Notes under the pieces: model-generated
Database searches by the model: none
What the model was told of the DNA's origin: nothing
Seen by the model: only the letters and a program-made list of their open reading frames with translations
Origin: Bacillus sp. B-jedd
GTDB lineage: Bacteria; Bacillota; Bacilli; Bacillales; Cytobacillaceae
NCBI RefSeq assembly: GCF_000821085.1
Contig: NZ_CCXR01000001.1
Span: 310,001-374,000, forward strand
Reading direction: 5' to 3'
DNA length: 64,000 nt
Shown: in pieces, positions 43,561-51,700 of the stretch
Position numbering within the stretch: the stretch's first letter is position 1
Layout: each line of letters begins with the position of its first letter
Program-made: the position numbers and the translations under genes

Positions 43561-44889
43561 TTAAGAAGCCTTCAATTCTTTTTGTTCAAGTGTTTCTGAC
43601 TTAGAGCCACCCATCAGCATGCCGATCAAGGCGCCAACGATGGCCGGGACGACCCAATCCATTCCGGCTGAAGCGAATGGGAGGGCATTCCTCATGGTAA
43701 GGATTGGACCAAGATTAAGGCCGAATGTGCTTAATCCGCTGATTGCCGCGAAAACACCAGTAAACAGAATGGATGTAGCATAAACCCTCCGCGGATTTTT
43801 AAAGAAGCGGTGGAAAAAGCTAAGGGTAATTAACACGATTGTTAACGGGTAAGCCGTGACCAGGAATGGGACGGAAACTTTAAGAATTTGCGCTAGGCCC
43901 ATATTAGAAAGGGTAAGCCCGATCAGAACAACACCAGTAACGACTGCTTTATAGCTTAGTTTCGGATAAAGAACCGAAAAATATTGTCCGCAGGCAACCG
44001 TGAGGCCGACAACGGTTGTGAAGCAGGCCAGGGTAAAAATCAATCCTAAGAGGACAGGGCCGCTTTTGCCAAGAAGAAGCGCGGAAGCCGTTGTCAATAG
44101 TTCAGTACCGGAGTCAAATGTTCCTGCACCGCCCATTTTTCCGCCAACATAGCCAAGGGATACATAGACAAGCGCAAGGAGCAGGCCTGCGACAACGGCA
44201 GCTTTCATCGTGTAACGGGTCAGCTGTTTATCGTCGTTGACGCCGCGTTGTTTGACAGCAGTGAGAATGACAATTCCGAACGCCAGGGAAGCCAGGGCGT
44301 CCATTGTGTTATAGCCTTCAAGGAAGCCTTTAAAGAAAGCGCCTGCCTCATAGCCGCCGGATGGAGGCTGAAATTGGCTGTTTAATTTCGCAAAACCGAC
44401 CGCGCACAAGGCGACGATTGACACAAGCAGCACCGGAGTGATCCAGCGCCCCATATACTTTTCCATCTTATCGTGGTTTAAAGAGGTCAGATAGACAATG
44501 CCGAAGAAAACAGCCGAGTAAATGAACAAAGCGAGTGTCTTATTAAATGATTCCGGTGCGAATGGCAGGACGCCCATTTCGAAGGCAACGGATGCATTCC
44601 TCGGGATGGCCAGGAATGGCCCGATCGATAAATAAACGACTACCATGAAAATTGTGCTGAACTTGGGATGGACTCTGTTTCCAAGCGCTTCTGCGCCGCC
44701 TTTAACAAGAGAAACGGCAAGCAGGACGGCGAAAGGAAGGCCCACTGCCGTCAGTACGAATCCCGCCATGGCAAGCCAGTACGAAGTTCCGGACAAAGCA
44801 CCGAGAAATGGAGGGAAAATCAAGTTCCCTGCTCCAAAAAACATTGAAAACAACATGAATCCGATGAACAAAGTGTCGAACTTTTTCAT
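43561..44889 (-). CDS. brnQ: Branched-chain amino acid transport carrier BrnQ
   Basis: 442-aa sodium-coupled importer of Leu, Ile and Val with about twelve helices. It opens FIGFMLFSMFFGAGNLIFPP, the LIVCS-family signature, and contains LASLAFGIVILTAVKQRGV. AAGGAAGAG precedes the ATG. Its leader is a T-box with an ATC specifier, so synthesis should rise when tRNA-Ile is uncharged. Confidence 0.94.
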   Translation of the reverse strand: MKKFDTLFIGFMLFSMFFGAGNLIFPPFLGALSGTSYWLAMAGFVLTAVGLPFAVLLAVSLVKGGAEALGNRVHPKFSTIFMVVVYLSIGPFLAIPRNASVAFEMGVLPFAPESFNKTLALFIYSAVFFGIVYLTSLNHDKMEKYMGRWITPVLLVSIVALCAVGFAKLNSQFQPPSGGYEAGAFFKGFLEGYNTMDALASLAFGIVILTAVKQRGVNDDKQLTRYTMKAAVVAGLLLALVYVSLGYVGGKMGGAGTFDSGTELLTTASALLLGKSGPVLLGLIFTLACFTTVVGLTVACGQYFSVLYPKLSYKAVVTGVVLIGLTLSNMGLAQILKVSVPFLVTAYPLTIVLITLSFFHRFFKNPRRVYATSILFTGVFAAISGLSTFGLNLGPILTMRNALPFASAGMDWVVPAIVGALIGMLMGGSKSETLEQKELKAS

Positions 44890-44943
44890 TTCTACTCTTC
44901 CTTTCCAATCAATTTATTTAAATGGATTTTTACTATAGCAAAA

Positions 44944-45203
44944 TAAAAAACCCGCCCCCGTTAAAAAACAGGGACGAGTTAATACCCGTGTTACCACCCT
45001 CATTCCGCACTGCCAAAAAGGCGCGCGGCACTCAGCCAACGTACAATCATACGTGTTCCTTTGTAACGGCGGAAGCCCGTCAGAACTTACTGAAATTCAG
45101 TTCTGCATCTCGGAGATGATTTTCGGCCAGGTACTGAACGCCGGCTTTCACCACTTGCCGGCTCTCTGGGGAACAGTGTCCTAACTTACTCTTCTCGTCA
45201 TCA
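44944..45203 (-). promoter_or_regulatory. T-box riboswitch upstream of brnQ (isoleucine type)
   Basis: On the minus strand the conserved T-box AGGGTGGTAACACGGG (44985-45000) precedes a terminator in which CTCGTCCCTG pairs with CGGGGGCGGG (including G-T pairs), followed by six T. Stem I lies 5' of this; its specifier region reads GAAAATCATCTCC (about 45124-45112), giving ATC, an isoleucine codon. TGGT in the bulge would pair with an ACCA tRNA end, which suits tRNA-Ile. Confidence 0.92.
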
Positions 45204-45221
45204 ATTTTTTTATTTAAAAAT

Positions 45222-45250
45222 AATTTATCAAACGATTTTTTAAGTGTCAA
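45222..45250 (-). promoter_or_regulatory. Sigma-A promoter of the T-box/brnQ unit
   Basis: TTGACA, 17-bp spacer, TAAATT on the minus strand, placing the transcript start some 10 bp before stem I of the T-box. Confidence 0.85.
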
Positions 45251-45453
45251 TCACTTTTTAGACAATTTTAACTATTGTGGCAGATGGAGAAAAATACCTT
45301 AAACATTCAAAACCAGGCACAGCAGCAATGTAAACGATTTCCTTATGGCAAAAACTGACGGAAATTTTTTTTAGAAAAAATGCGGGCTGAAAATATCTTG
45401 TGTTTGTAAGGTGGACAAATGTCTCTTTCGTGTAGATGGCCACGATTGGCTTT

Positions 45454-46098
45454 TCAAAGAACGTACAAATAAATACTTAAAAAATGGCACAGACTCCCTA
45501 AAAGGATGAAGATATGAAAAATTTCATGAAACCCCATGTATTTAGAGCGAAGGAAGTCAGGCTTGGCTCCATAAATGATCCCGCCAATCGTATAAAGGAT
45601 TCCGCCAAAAATGAGTAGGAGCAGCCCTTCACGCTCAATATTGCCGGCAAGCGGCGAGACGACGAAAATGACCATCCAGCCCATGACGATATAAAGAGAG
45701 GTAGACAGCCAGCGTGGGCAATTGAACCAGATCATTTTAAAAGCGACTCCACTTACGGCCGCAGCTGTTACAATGCCAAACAGCACCCAGCCAGTCACCC
45801 CGTTCAGGCTAATCAGGCAATAGGGGGTGTAGGTTCCAGCGATTAAAATGAAAATCATTGAATGGTCGAGCCTGCGCAGAAAAGCAATCACCCTGTCCTT
45901 CGCAATAACCATATGATAGGTAGCGGAAGCTGAATAAAGAAGAATCATGCTCATGCCGAAAACAATGGCAGCTGCAACTGACAATGATGACGAATCAGAT
46001 GCTGCTTTGATGACCATAGCCAGCAGTCCAATAAACGAAAGGAAGGCGCCTGCAAGATGGGTTAAGCCATTAATTGGCTCGCGAATATAAGTGTTCAT
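45454..46098 (-). CDS. Hemolysin III family (PAQR-like) membrane protein
   Basis: 214-aa protein with seven helices. Conserved family residues are visible: EPINGLTHLAGAFLS at the start, YSASATYHM near 70, RRLDHSMIFILIAGTYTPYC near 90 and FHEIFHIFILLGSLCHF near the end (the putative metal-binding His residues). Bacterial members such as TrhA affect membrane homeostasis; the hemolysin name is not proof of toxicity. TTGGAGG precedes the ATG. It is divergent from a DUF1836 gene and has a consensus promoter with an operator palindrome. Confidence 0.9.
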   Translation of the reverse strand: MNTYIREPINGLTHLAGAFLSFIGLLAMVIKAASDSSSLSVAAAIVFGMSMILLYSASATYHMVIAKDRVIAFLRRLDHSMIFILIAGTYTPYCLISLNGVTGWVLFGIVTAAAVSGVAFKMIWFNCPRWLSTSLYIVMGWMVIFVVSPLAGNIEREGLLLLIFGGILYTIGGIIYGAKPDFLRSKYMGFHEIFHIFILLGSLCHFLSIYLYVL

Positions 46099-46123
46099 TT
46101 TTTACCTCCAATAAACTTTACAT

Positions 46124-46140
46124 GTAGTTATAATAACTAC
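46124..46140. promoter_or_regulatory. Perfect 17-bp operator palindrome
   Basis: GTAGTTAT-A-ATAACTAC sits at the expected transcription start of the hemolysin III gene, 6-22 bp after its -10. A bound protein would block initiation. The divergent DUF1836 protein is the obvious candidate. Confidence 0.65.
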
Positions 46141-46145
46141 TTTAT

Positions 46146-46174
46146 ATAATACAACCACGTTGGAATGTGGTCAA
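46146..46174 (-). promoter_or_regulatory. Sigma-A promoter of the hemolysin III gene
   Basis: TTGACC, 17-bp spacer, TATTAT on the minus strand. The spacer contains an additional dyad CCAC/GTGG. Confidence 0.85.
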
Positions 46175-46229
46175 CTACAAGTTTTTGTTATATAATTAAG
46201 TCATTATGAATTCAAATGGGGAGCGGTTG

Positions 46230-46808
46230 ATGGTGGATGTAAATGACTTGCTTGATGAAATTGGGCTGGATAAAAATCTGGAACTGGATCAGATACCGGC
46301 GATTGATTTATACATGGACCAGGTAATCCAGCTTTTTGAAAATGCATTTGCAGAGGCAAAGCGTAATGAAGAGGAAAAAATCCTGACGAAGACCATGATT
46401 AATAATTACGCAAAAGACAGATTGTTCTTCCCTGTAAAAAAGAAAAAATATACACGCGAGCATTTGATTTTACTTAGTTTGATTTACCAGCTGAAAGGGA
46501 CCCTGACAATCGGGGACATTAAGGGGATTCTTAATGGGATTAATGAGGAAACTGTCCAGGGGAACCTCGACCTGGAGGAATTCTACTCAGCTTATCTAAA
46601 TCTCGCAGCCCAAAACACGGCAATTTTCCGTGATGAGGTGGTATCGCATGGCAATTCCGCTGCAAAGGAGCGTGCGGCTATAAAGGGCGGAGATGGCGAT
46701 ATTGAGAAGGTTCTATTGATTGCATCGCTCGCTAATATGAGTAATATGTATAAAAGGCTTGCAGAAAGGCTCGCGGACACGCTGGCCGTTATTGATAAAG
46801 AAGAATAA
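46230..46808 (+). CDS. DUF1836 domain protein, likely DNA-binding regulator
   Basis: 192-aa soluble protein. The central DUF1836 core (about 55-105) has ILTKTMINNYAKDRLFFPVK, KKKYTREHLILLSLIYQLKG and TIGDIKGILNGI, which looks like a MerR-like winged-helix arrangement. The ATG reading MVDVNDLLDE has GGGGAG 6 nt upstream, preferred over an ATG eight codons earlier. Its divergent position suggests that it controls the hemolysin III gene. Confidence 0.82.
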   Translation: MVDVNDLLDEIGLDKNLELDQIPAIDLYMDQVIQLFENAFAEAKRNEEEKILTKTMINNYAKDRLFFPVKKKKYTREHLILLSLIYQLKGTLTIGDIKGILNGINEETVQGNLDLEEFYSAYLNLAAQNTAIFRDEVVSHGNSAAKERAAIKGGDGDIEKVLLIASLANMSNMYKRLAERLADTLAVIDKEE

Positions 46809-46820
46809 GAGGGCAATGAC

Positions 46821-46856
46821 AAACAAGAACCTTGGATAATTCACCAAGGTTCTTGT
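46821..46856. terminator. Hairpin between DUF1836 and sensor kinase genes
   Basis: 14-bp perfect stem (46821-46834 with 46843-46856) between convergent genes; no clear T run on either side, so termination strength is uncertain. Confidence 0.65.
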
Positions 46857-46872
46857 TGCCAGTTACTGGTTT

Positions 46873-48534
46873 TTACGATGTAATACCCTCTGTTTTGCTG
46901 TCTGTCCCGCATCCTGCCGGAAGTTCAACAATTACGCGGGTTCCTTTATTCAGCGCGCTCTTGAAAATCATTTTCCCATGATGCGATTCAACAATTTTCG
47001 AACTGACTGTCAGTCCAAGGCCTGTACCTTTTTCTTTGGAAGAATAGAAAGGTTCGCCAATTTTCTCAAGACGTTCCTTGGAGATTCCAATTCCGTCATC
47101 TTTGATTGATACACGGACTTTTTGATTCCGGCGGGTTTCAATTGAGACGATGACCTTGCCGCCCTGGTGGGAGGCTTCAATGGCGTTTTTAATTAAATTG
47201 ATGAATAGCTGTTTTAACTGATTAGGTTCACAGTCTATGCAAAAATCTTCCGAAGAAAAGTCAGGGATAATTTCGACATTTTGGAGTGCCGCGACTGGTT
47301 CCAAAAGCGAAACGACATTTTTGATGATTTGATGGAGGCCTGCCCTGACAAATTTTATTTCCTGGGGTTTTGCGAGAAGCAGTAATTCCCCGGCGATATG
47401 GTTGATCCTGTTCAATTCATCGGCCATAATCGAATAATAAAATTGATGCTTCTCATCCTCCGATTGGAGAAGCTGGACAAATCCAATTAAAGACGTGAGC
47501 GGATTCCGAATTTCGTGGGCGACACTCGCGGATAATTCGCCTACAATCGAAAGCTTTTCTGTCCTCCTCAGTTTTTCCTCCGTTTTCCTGATTTTTGTTA
47601 CATCTCTTCCATATCCGATGATTCCCTTTGTTTCCCCATTGATGATCATGGGAAGCGAGGTGCATTCCAAGATGATTTTTTCACCATTTTTTCCTTTGAA
47701 TTCAAGCTCAATGATTTGCGGACGATTTTCGTTGCGGACAACCGAAACATATTTATTCAAGGTTTTCTTATTACGGCGCGCGACAAGCTCCTGCCAAGGT
47801 ATGCCTACTATTTCAGCGGGCTCGTATCCTGTCACTTCTTTAAACTTAGGGTTTAAATCAATGAATCTTCCTTCCAGGTCTGTCATATACACAATGTCGG
47901 GGCTGTATTCGAATAGGGATTTATATTGCTGGCGGCTTTCTTCAAGTAAATTGATCAGCTGCCTTTTTTCAGTTATATCCCTTCCGATAATGACAAGGCC
48001 TTTACGGCTGCCATCAGGGTTGAACAAAGGAACTTTAATCGTGTCGAATATTTTTTGTTCGCCTGCAGGGGAGACAAGAACTTCCTCGATCCTCGTAATC
48101 TTGCGGTTCCTCCAAGTTTCTTCATCAGAAACCTCGCAATAATGGAGGGCGTCGGCATAGTCTTTTGAATAGGCTGCCAGTTCGGAATCCTTTTTGCCGC
48201 GGTAATCCACACCTTCAAGCCCAAACAATTTAAGGCCAAATTCGTTGACCTCCACCCATCTTCCTTCGCCATCCTTGAAATTAACAAAGTCGACCATTGA
48301 GTCAATAAGGGTGGATAGCCGTTGTTTATCAATCTTGGTTGTATTGAGTTCCTCTGATTTCTTCAGCGCAAAATAAAAAAGGAAGGCTGTGGCGGCAACA
48401 TAGAGCCCTTCTTTTATCTGGCCTACAACAATGGCCAGTGGGGAGGGGCTGAAATGGCTAAGCAGCAAATTCGTCCCATAAATCCAGACGATGCTTCCTG
48501 TGATATACCAAAAAATCAATTGTTTCTTCTTCAT
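46873..48534 (-). CDS. PAS-domain sensor histidine kinase (sporulation-kinase type)
   Basis: 553-aa kinase. Two N-terminal membrane helices (about 8-58) precede two PAS domains (about 72-190 and 200-320). HisKA has phospho-His in SASVAHEIRNPLTSLIGFVQ near 336, and HATPase has the N box LINLIKNAIEAS, G1 KDDGIGIS and G2 GTGLGL. The order and the NPLTSLxGFxQLL sequence are like KinA-KinE kinases that feed the Spo0F phosphorelay. No response regulator gene is adjacent, as usual for these orphan kinases. Confidence 0.9.
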   Translation of the reverse strand: MKKKQLIFWYITGSIVWIYGTNLLLSHFSPSPLAIVVGQIKEGLYVAATAFLFYFALKKSEELNTTKIDKQRLSTLIDSMVDFVNFKDGEGRWVEVNEFGLKLFGLEGVDYRGKKDSELAAYSKDYADALHYCEVSDEETWRNRKITRIEEVLVSPAGEQKIFDTIKVPLFNPDGSRKGLVIIGRDITEKRQLINLLEESRQQYKSLFEYSPDIVYMTDLEGRFIDLNPKFKEVTGYEPAEIVGIPWQELVARRNKKTLNKYVSVVRNENRPQIIELEFKGKNGEKIILECTSLPMIINGETKGIIGYGRDVTKIRKTEEKLRRTEKLSIVGELSASVAHEIRNPLTSLIGFVQLLQSEDEKHQFYYSIMADELNRINHIAGELLLLAKPQEIKFVRAGLHQIIKNVVSLLEPVAALQNVEIIPDFSSEDFCIDCEPNQLKQLFINLIKNAIEASHQGGKVIVSIETRRNQKVRVSIKDDGIGISKERLEKIGEPFYSSKEKGTGLGLTVSSKIVESHHGKMIFKSALNKGTRVIVELPAGCGTDSKTEGITS

Positions 48535-48597
48535 ATCTTTGCTCCCTAAAATAGCATTCAGTCATCACGTGGCTAACCTTTGCATGTCTAGTTCCGT

Positions 48598-49551
48598 TCA
48601 TCTGCGAGGCGGGTCTGAATACCTGTTGCTAAGTCTGAGCCCTTTTTTTCGGAAATTCACCCATTCCTCAAAAGCACCGGAACCGAACAATACGCCTGCG
48701 ATTATAAAAAGAAAGCCGATAAGGTGGGCAAGCGTAATCTGTTCATTGAGAAGCATAGCCGCGCCGATTAAAGAGAAAAGCGGACTAAGATTGATAAAGA
48801 TAGCCGATTCAGCCACTCCCACTTTGCCAATGGCGAAATTATAGGCCATATGCCCAAAAGCTGTAGCGATAACAGCTGAAGCGAAAAAAATCACCCAGAC
48901 GGATTGATTCGCTTGTCCAAGTCCCTTCAGTCCTCCTGGCTCCTGAATGAGGCTGATGAAAAAGAGAATAATTGAGCCGAAAACGAGCATGTAGCCAGTC
49001 ATGAGGCGGGGATCCATCGTTTTGGAAGCCTTTTTGATTATGATGAAACTTCCGGCTTGTGTGAAAATGGATAGGAAGACAAACAAATCACCAAGCGAAA
49101 CGGCACCGACTCCCTGGCTGTTATCAAGGACCATAAAAGATACGCCTGCAAGTCCGGAAAGCACCCCAATCATTTTTATGAAATGAAAACGGCTTCCCAG
49201 GAAAACAGCCGCAAGGATTGCGGATAGCAAGGGGCCTAGCCCTAAGATGAGTCCCGCATTGGATGCAGTTGTTTTTGTCAAGCCGACTGACAGGAAGTAA
49301 TGGTGGCATACAACGTTAAAAATACTTGCAACCAGTATATAGATAAATTCTGTCTTGCTTGGCATGCGAACTTTCTTCATAAAAGTAAGGACAACGAATA
49401 CAGCGGCTCCGGCTGTTAAAATTCTCAATGAAGTAATCGTAACCGGCATAAAGGAATTCACAATGATTTTTGTGGCGATGACGTTTAAACCCCATGCCGC
49501 CATGACTGCCACCAAGATAGTATATATTTTAAGATTTTGATTTCTTTCCAT
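48598..49551 (-). CDS. EamA/DMT family transporter
   Basis: 317-aa protein with ten predicted helices in two EamA halves (AAWGLNVIATKIIV in the first, AFGHMAYNFAIGKVGVAESA in the second). DMT members export metabolites or amino acids; the substrate is unknown. The ATG reading MERNQNLK has AAGGAAGG 9 nt upstream. A hairpin lies in the upstream leader. Confidence 0.88.
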   Translation of the reverse strand: MERNQNLKIYTILVAVMAAWGLNVIATKIIVNSFMPVTITSLRILTAGAAVFVVLTFMKKVRMPSKTEFIYILVASIFNVVCHHYFLSVGLTKTTASNAGLILGLGPLLSAILAAVFLGSRFHFIKMIGVLSGLAGVSFMVLDNSQGVGAVSLGDLFVFLSIFTQAGSFIIIKKASKTMDPRLMTGYMLVFGSIILFFISLIQEPGGLKGLGQANQSVWVIFFASAVIATAFGHMAYNFAIGKVGVAESAIFINLSPLFSLIGAAMLLNEQITLAHLIGFLFIIAGVLFGSGAFEEWVNFRKKGLRLSNRYSDPPRR

Positions 49552-49635
49552 TACTTGAATCCTTCCTTGCACATGCATAAAGTGAATCTTCCATTAGGAG
49601 GGCTTACTGCCCATAAAGAGTCAGATAAATGATAA

Positions 49636-49663
49636 AGAGGGATGGTGTAGGCACCTTCCCTCT
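49636..49663 (-). other. Leader or terminator hairpin upstream of the DMT gene
   Basis: AGAGGGA-A-GGTG-CCTA-CACC-A-TCCCTCT folds as a two-step hairpin on the minus strand with TTTAT after it. It lies between an extended -10-like TGTTATACT (about 49686) and the DMT start. It could be an attenuator or the end of the upstream transcript; no known riboswitch core is recognised. Confidence 0.45.
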
Positions 49664-49781
49664 GGAAATGCTGTCTATTTAATTCAGTATAACAGGTTTT
49701 TCCTTTTCGGGCATAGTCTAAAAAGCGTAAACAACATTAAATTGGCTTATATTTTCCAGTTGGTTACTTTACAGAACGTAA

Positions 49782-51380
49782 TTAAACTTTATTGGCCAAA
49801 GTTCCATTTTCTTCATAGACAAGAACGGTGTTCACCTGTGCCTGCTGAACGCCTTTGCCGATAGATATGGCTTCCTTTGCGGAATCACGGACAGTCAGGC
49901 TGCCAATAAGAATGGAGTCAGCGCAGTTTTCCCCTCCGAAAACTTTCAGGTCAGTGCCCGCGGACCGGAATCCGCTGACGGAAACATGGTCGAGCGTGAC
50001 ATTTCGTGAACGATATTGGATGGCGAGGACAGGTTCCCCACGATAGTCATAGTCGGGGTCTCCTATTGCCGTAAAATAATTGATTGCGACATTCCGATAA
50101 GCAGACACGACGAGAGCCCTCGGTTTTGAGCCGACATACAGATCAGTATGAATCGGAGCAATCGAGACAAGATTCGTGGCCCTTATATTAAAGGCCGTTT
50201 TTGAAACGGGATCGGTGCTTTTATGATGTTCAATATGCCGCCAGTTAAAGGAACGGTTATCATGGACAGACAGGTGGCCGATGATGTGGACGTTCGAGGC
50301 GGCGGATGAATTTCCGTGCGCCTTGATTTCGACGCCGCCAAAGCAGCGCGTGGATGAATTATTGACGAGCCACACATTTCTGGAACCGTCGTCAGCCTCG
50401 AAGCCGTTTGAATTTGAAAATCCTTTCTTATGTGCACGTCCGCTAGGGTCGCACATATGGCAATTGGAAATCAAGATATTATCACTGTGATGGGTGGTAA
50501 CTCCATCATCCCCAAATCCGTAGCCATTCAGGCCATCCAGCCAAATATAATTACTGCCGCCTCTTGCCCTGTAGCCATCCCCGGAATAATTGTAAATGGT
50601 CGAGGATACATCAAAGCAGTGGAGTCCTGGATTAATTCCTTCAACATCCTTTACCCAACCGAAAGTGACATTCGCATAGAGAAGGCAGCTTGAACGGTTA
50701 TTCCCTGCTGCCGTTTTCTTCACATCACCGAGTCTTTCAACATTCCAGTCAAGTGTCATGCCTTTAACAAGGATGTTGCGGTTGCCTTTCCAATGCGCCG
50801 CGTTCGTCACAAGCTGTGACGACTTTGGCGCTTTCTCGTGCAGCTTTAAAACCGTCTTTCCTTTCCCTTCGCCAATTAGGCAAGTCCAGGAGGGAAGCCG
50901 GATTTCTCCTGTCACAAAAACTCCTTCGGGAATACGGACTGTGACCCTGCCGTTGCCAATCGCTTTTTTGAACGCTTCCGTGTTGTCCGTCACACCATCT
51001 CCGACCGCGCCAAAATCCGCTATGTTCACTTCATTCCTCGCCACGGTCATCAAATGCTTGTACTCTTCATCAAGTATAGCCTTCCATGAAGGGTATACAC
51101 TGCCGTCAACCGCGACAATCGTTTTCACCTCTTCTAAGGCAGAAGCAGTCTTTTTTGCGTAAAAGAACACAGGCATTGTGGTGAATAATTGTTTGACTCT
51201 GGCGAAAAGAGGCCTCTTGTCTTCACTTTTAAAAGAGTAGCTCGCTGGGTCGGCGCTGTGTTTTTTGAAAAGATCTTCAGTTTCGGCGACTGCCGCCCTT
51301 AAATCGAGGGTGGTCGACGAAAGCTTTAATAGTAATCCGGCATTTTTACGGGGATCATGCTTTTTATCCAGATAGAGCAT
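49782..51380 (-). CDS. Right-handed beta-helix protein (GH28-related / pectate lyase superfamily)
   Basis: 532-aa protein without a signal peptide. A 110-residue helical N-terminal part is followed by VNIADFGAVGDGVTDNTEAF (the start of the Pectate_lyase_3 fold) and a long parallel beta-helix with repeated strand-turn units (NRNILVKGMTLDWN, DNILISNCHMCDPSGRAH, SRNVWLVNNSSTRCFGG). AGGAGG lies before the ATG. Related proteins are phage tail spikes and surface polysaccharide enzymes; no phage genes are near. The substrate cannot be read. Confidence 0.85.
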   Translation of the reverse strand: MLYLDKKHDPRKNAGLLLKLSSTTLDLRAAVAETEDLFKKHSADPASYSFKSEDKRPLFARVKQLFTTMPVFFYAKKTASALEEVKTIVAVDGSVYPSWKAILDEEYKHLMTVARNEVNIADFGAVGDGVTDNTEAFKKAIGNGRVTVRIPEGVFVTGEIRLPSWTCLIGEGKGKTVLKLHEKAPKSSQLVTNAAHWKGNRNILVKGMTLDWNVERLGDVKKTAAGNNRSSCLLYANVTFGWVKDVEGINPGLHCFDVSSTIYNYSGDGYRARGGSNYIWLDGLNGYGFGDDGVTTHHSDNILISNCHMCDPSGRAHKKGFSNSNGFEADDGSRNVWLVNNSSTRCFGGVEIKAHGNSSAASNVHIIGHLSVHDNRSFNWRHIEHHKSTDPVSKTAFNIRATNLVSIAPIHTDLYVGSKPRALVVSAYRNVAINYFTAIGDPDYDYRGEPVLAIQYRSRNVTLDHVSVSGFRSAGTDLKVFGGENCADSILIGSLTVRDSAKEAISIGKGVQQAQVNTVLVYEENGTLANKV

Positions 51381-51700
51381 TTTCCCACCTCCTGGTTCTT
51401 GCTTAAAGTAGTTTTACTTTATTATTCCCGGTCTTGCCAAAGGTAACCTTTCAATGTGTTTATCAAGTTCACCAAAAAACCAAAAATTGCACGGAAGTTT
51501 TGCCCTCTTTCATATTGCAAGTGAAGGGGCCTGCAATAGTGTTTTTTCTGGCCCGGACATGACTTCCGCCCAATCTAACCGATTGTTGCTTTACTTCGCT
51601 TCTTTTTGGGTACTTTGATAAAATAGAGTCGGATGACAAGCACTTACTACAATTTATGATACATGATCCAATATATATGAAAATTTATGGGGGGACGGCT
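51381..51700. other. Intergenic region between divergent beta-helix and TPR-GTPase genes
   Basis: About 320 bp with no supported gene or clear hairpin; presumably holds both promoters. Confidence 0.5.
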
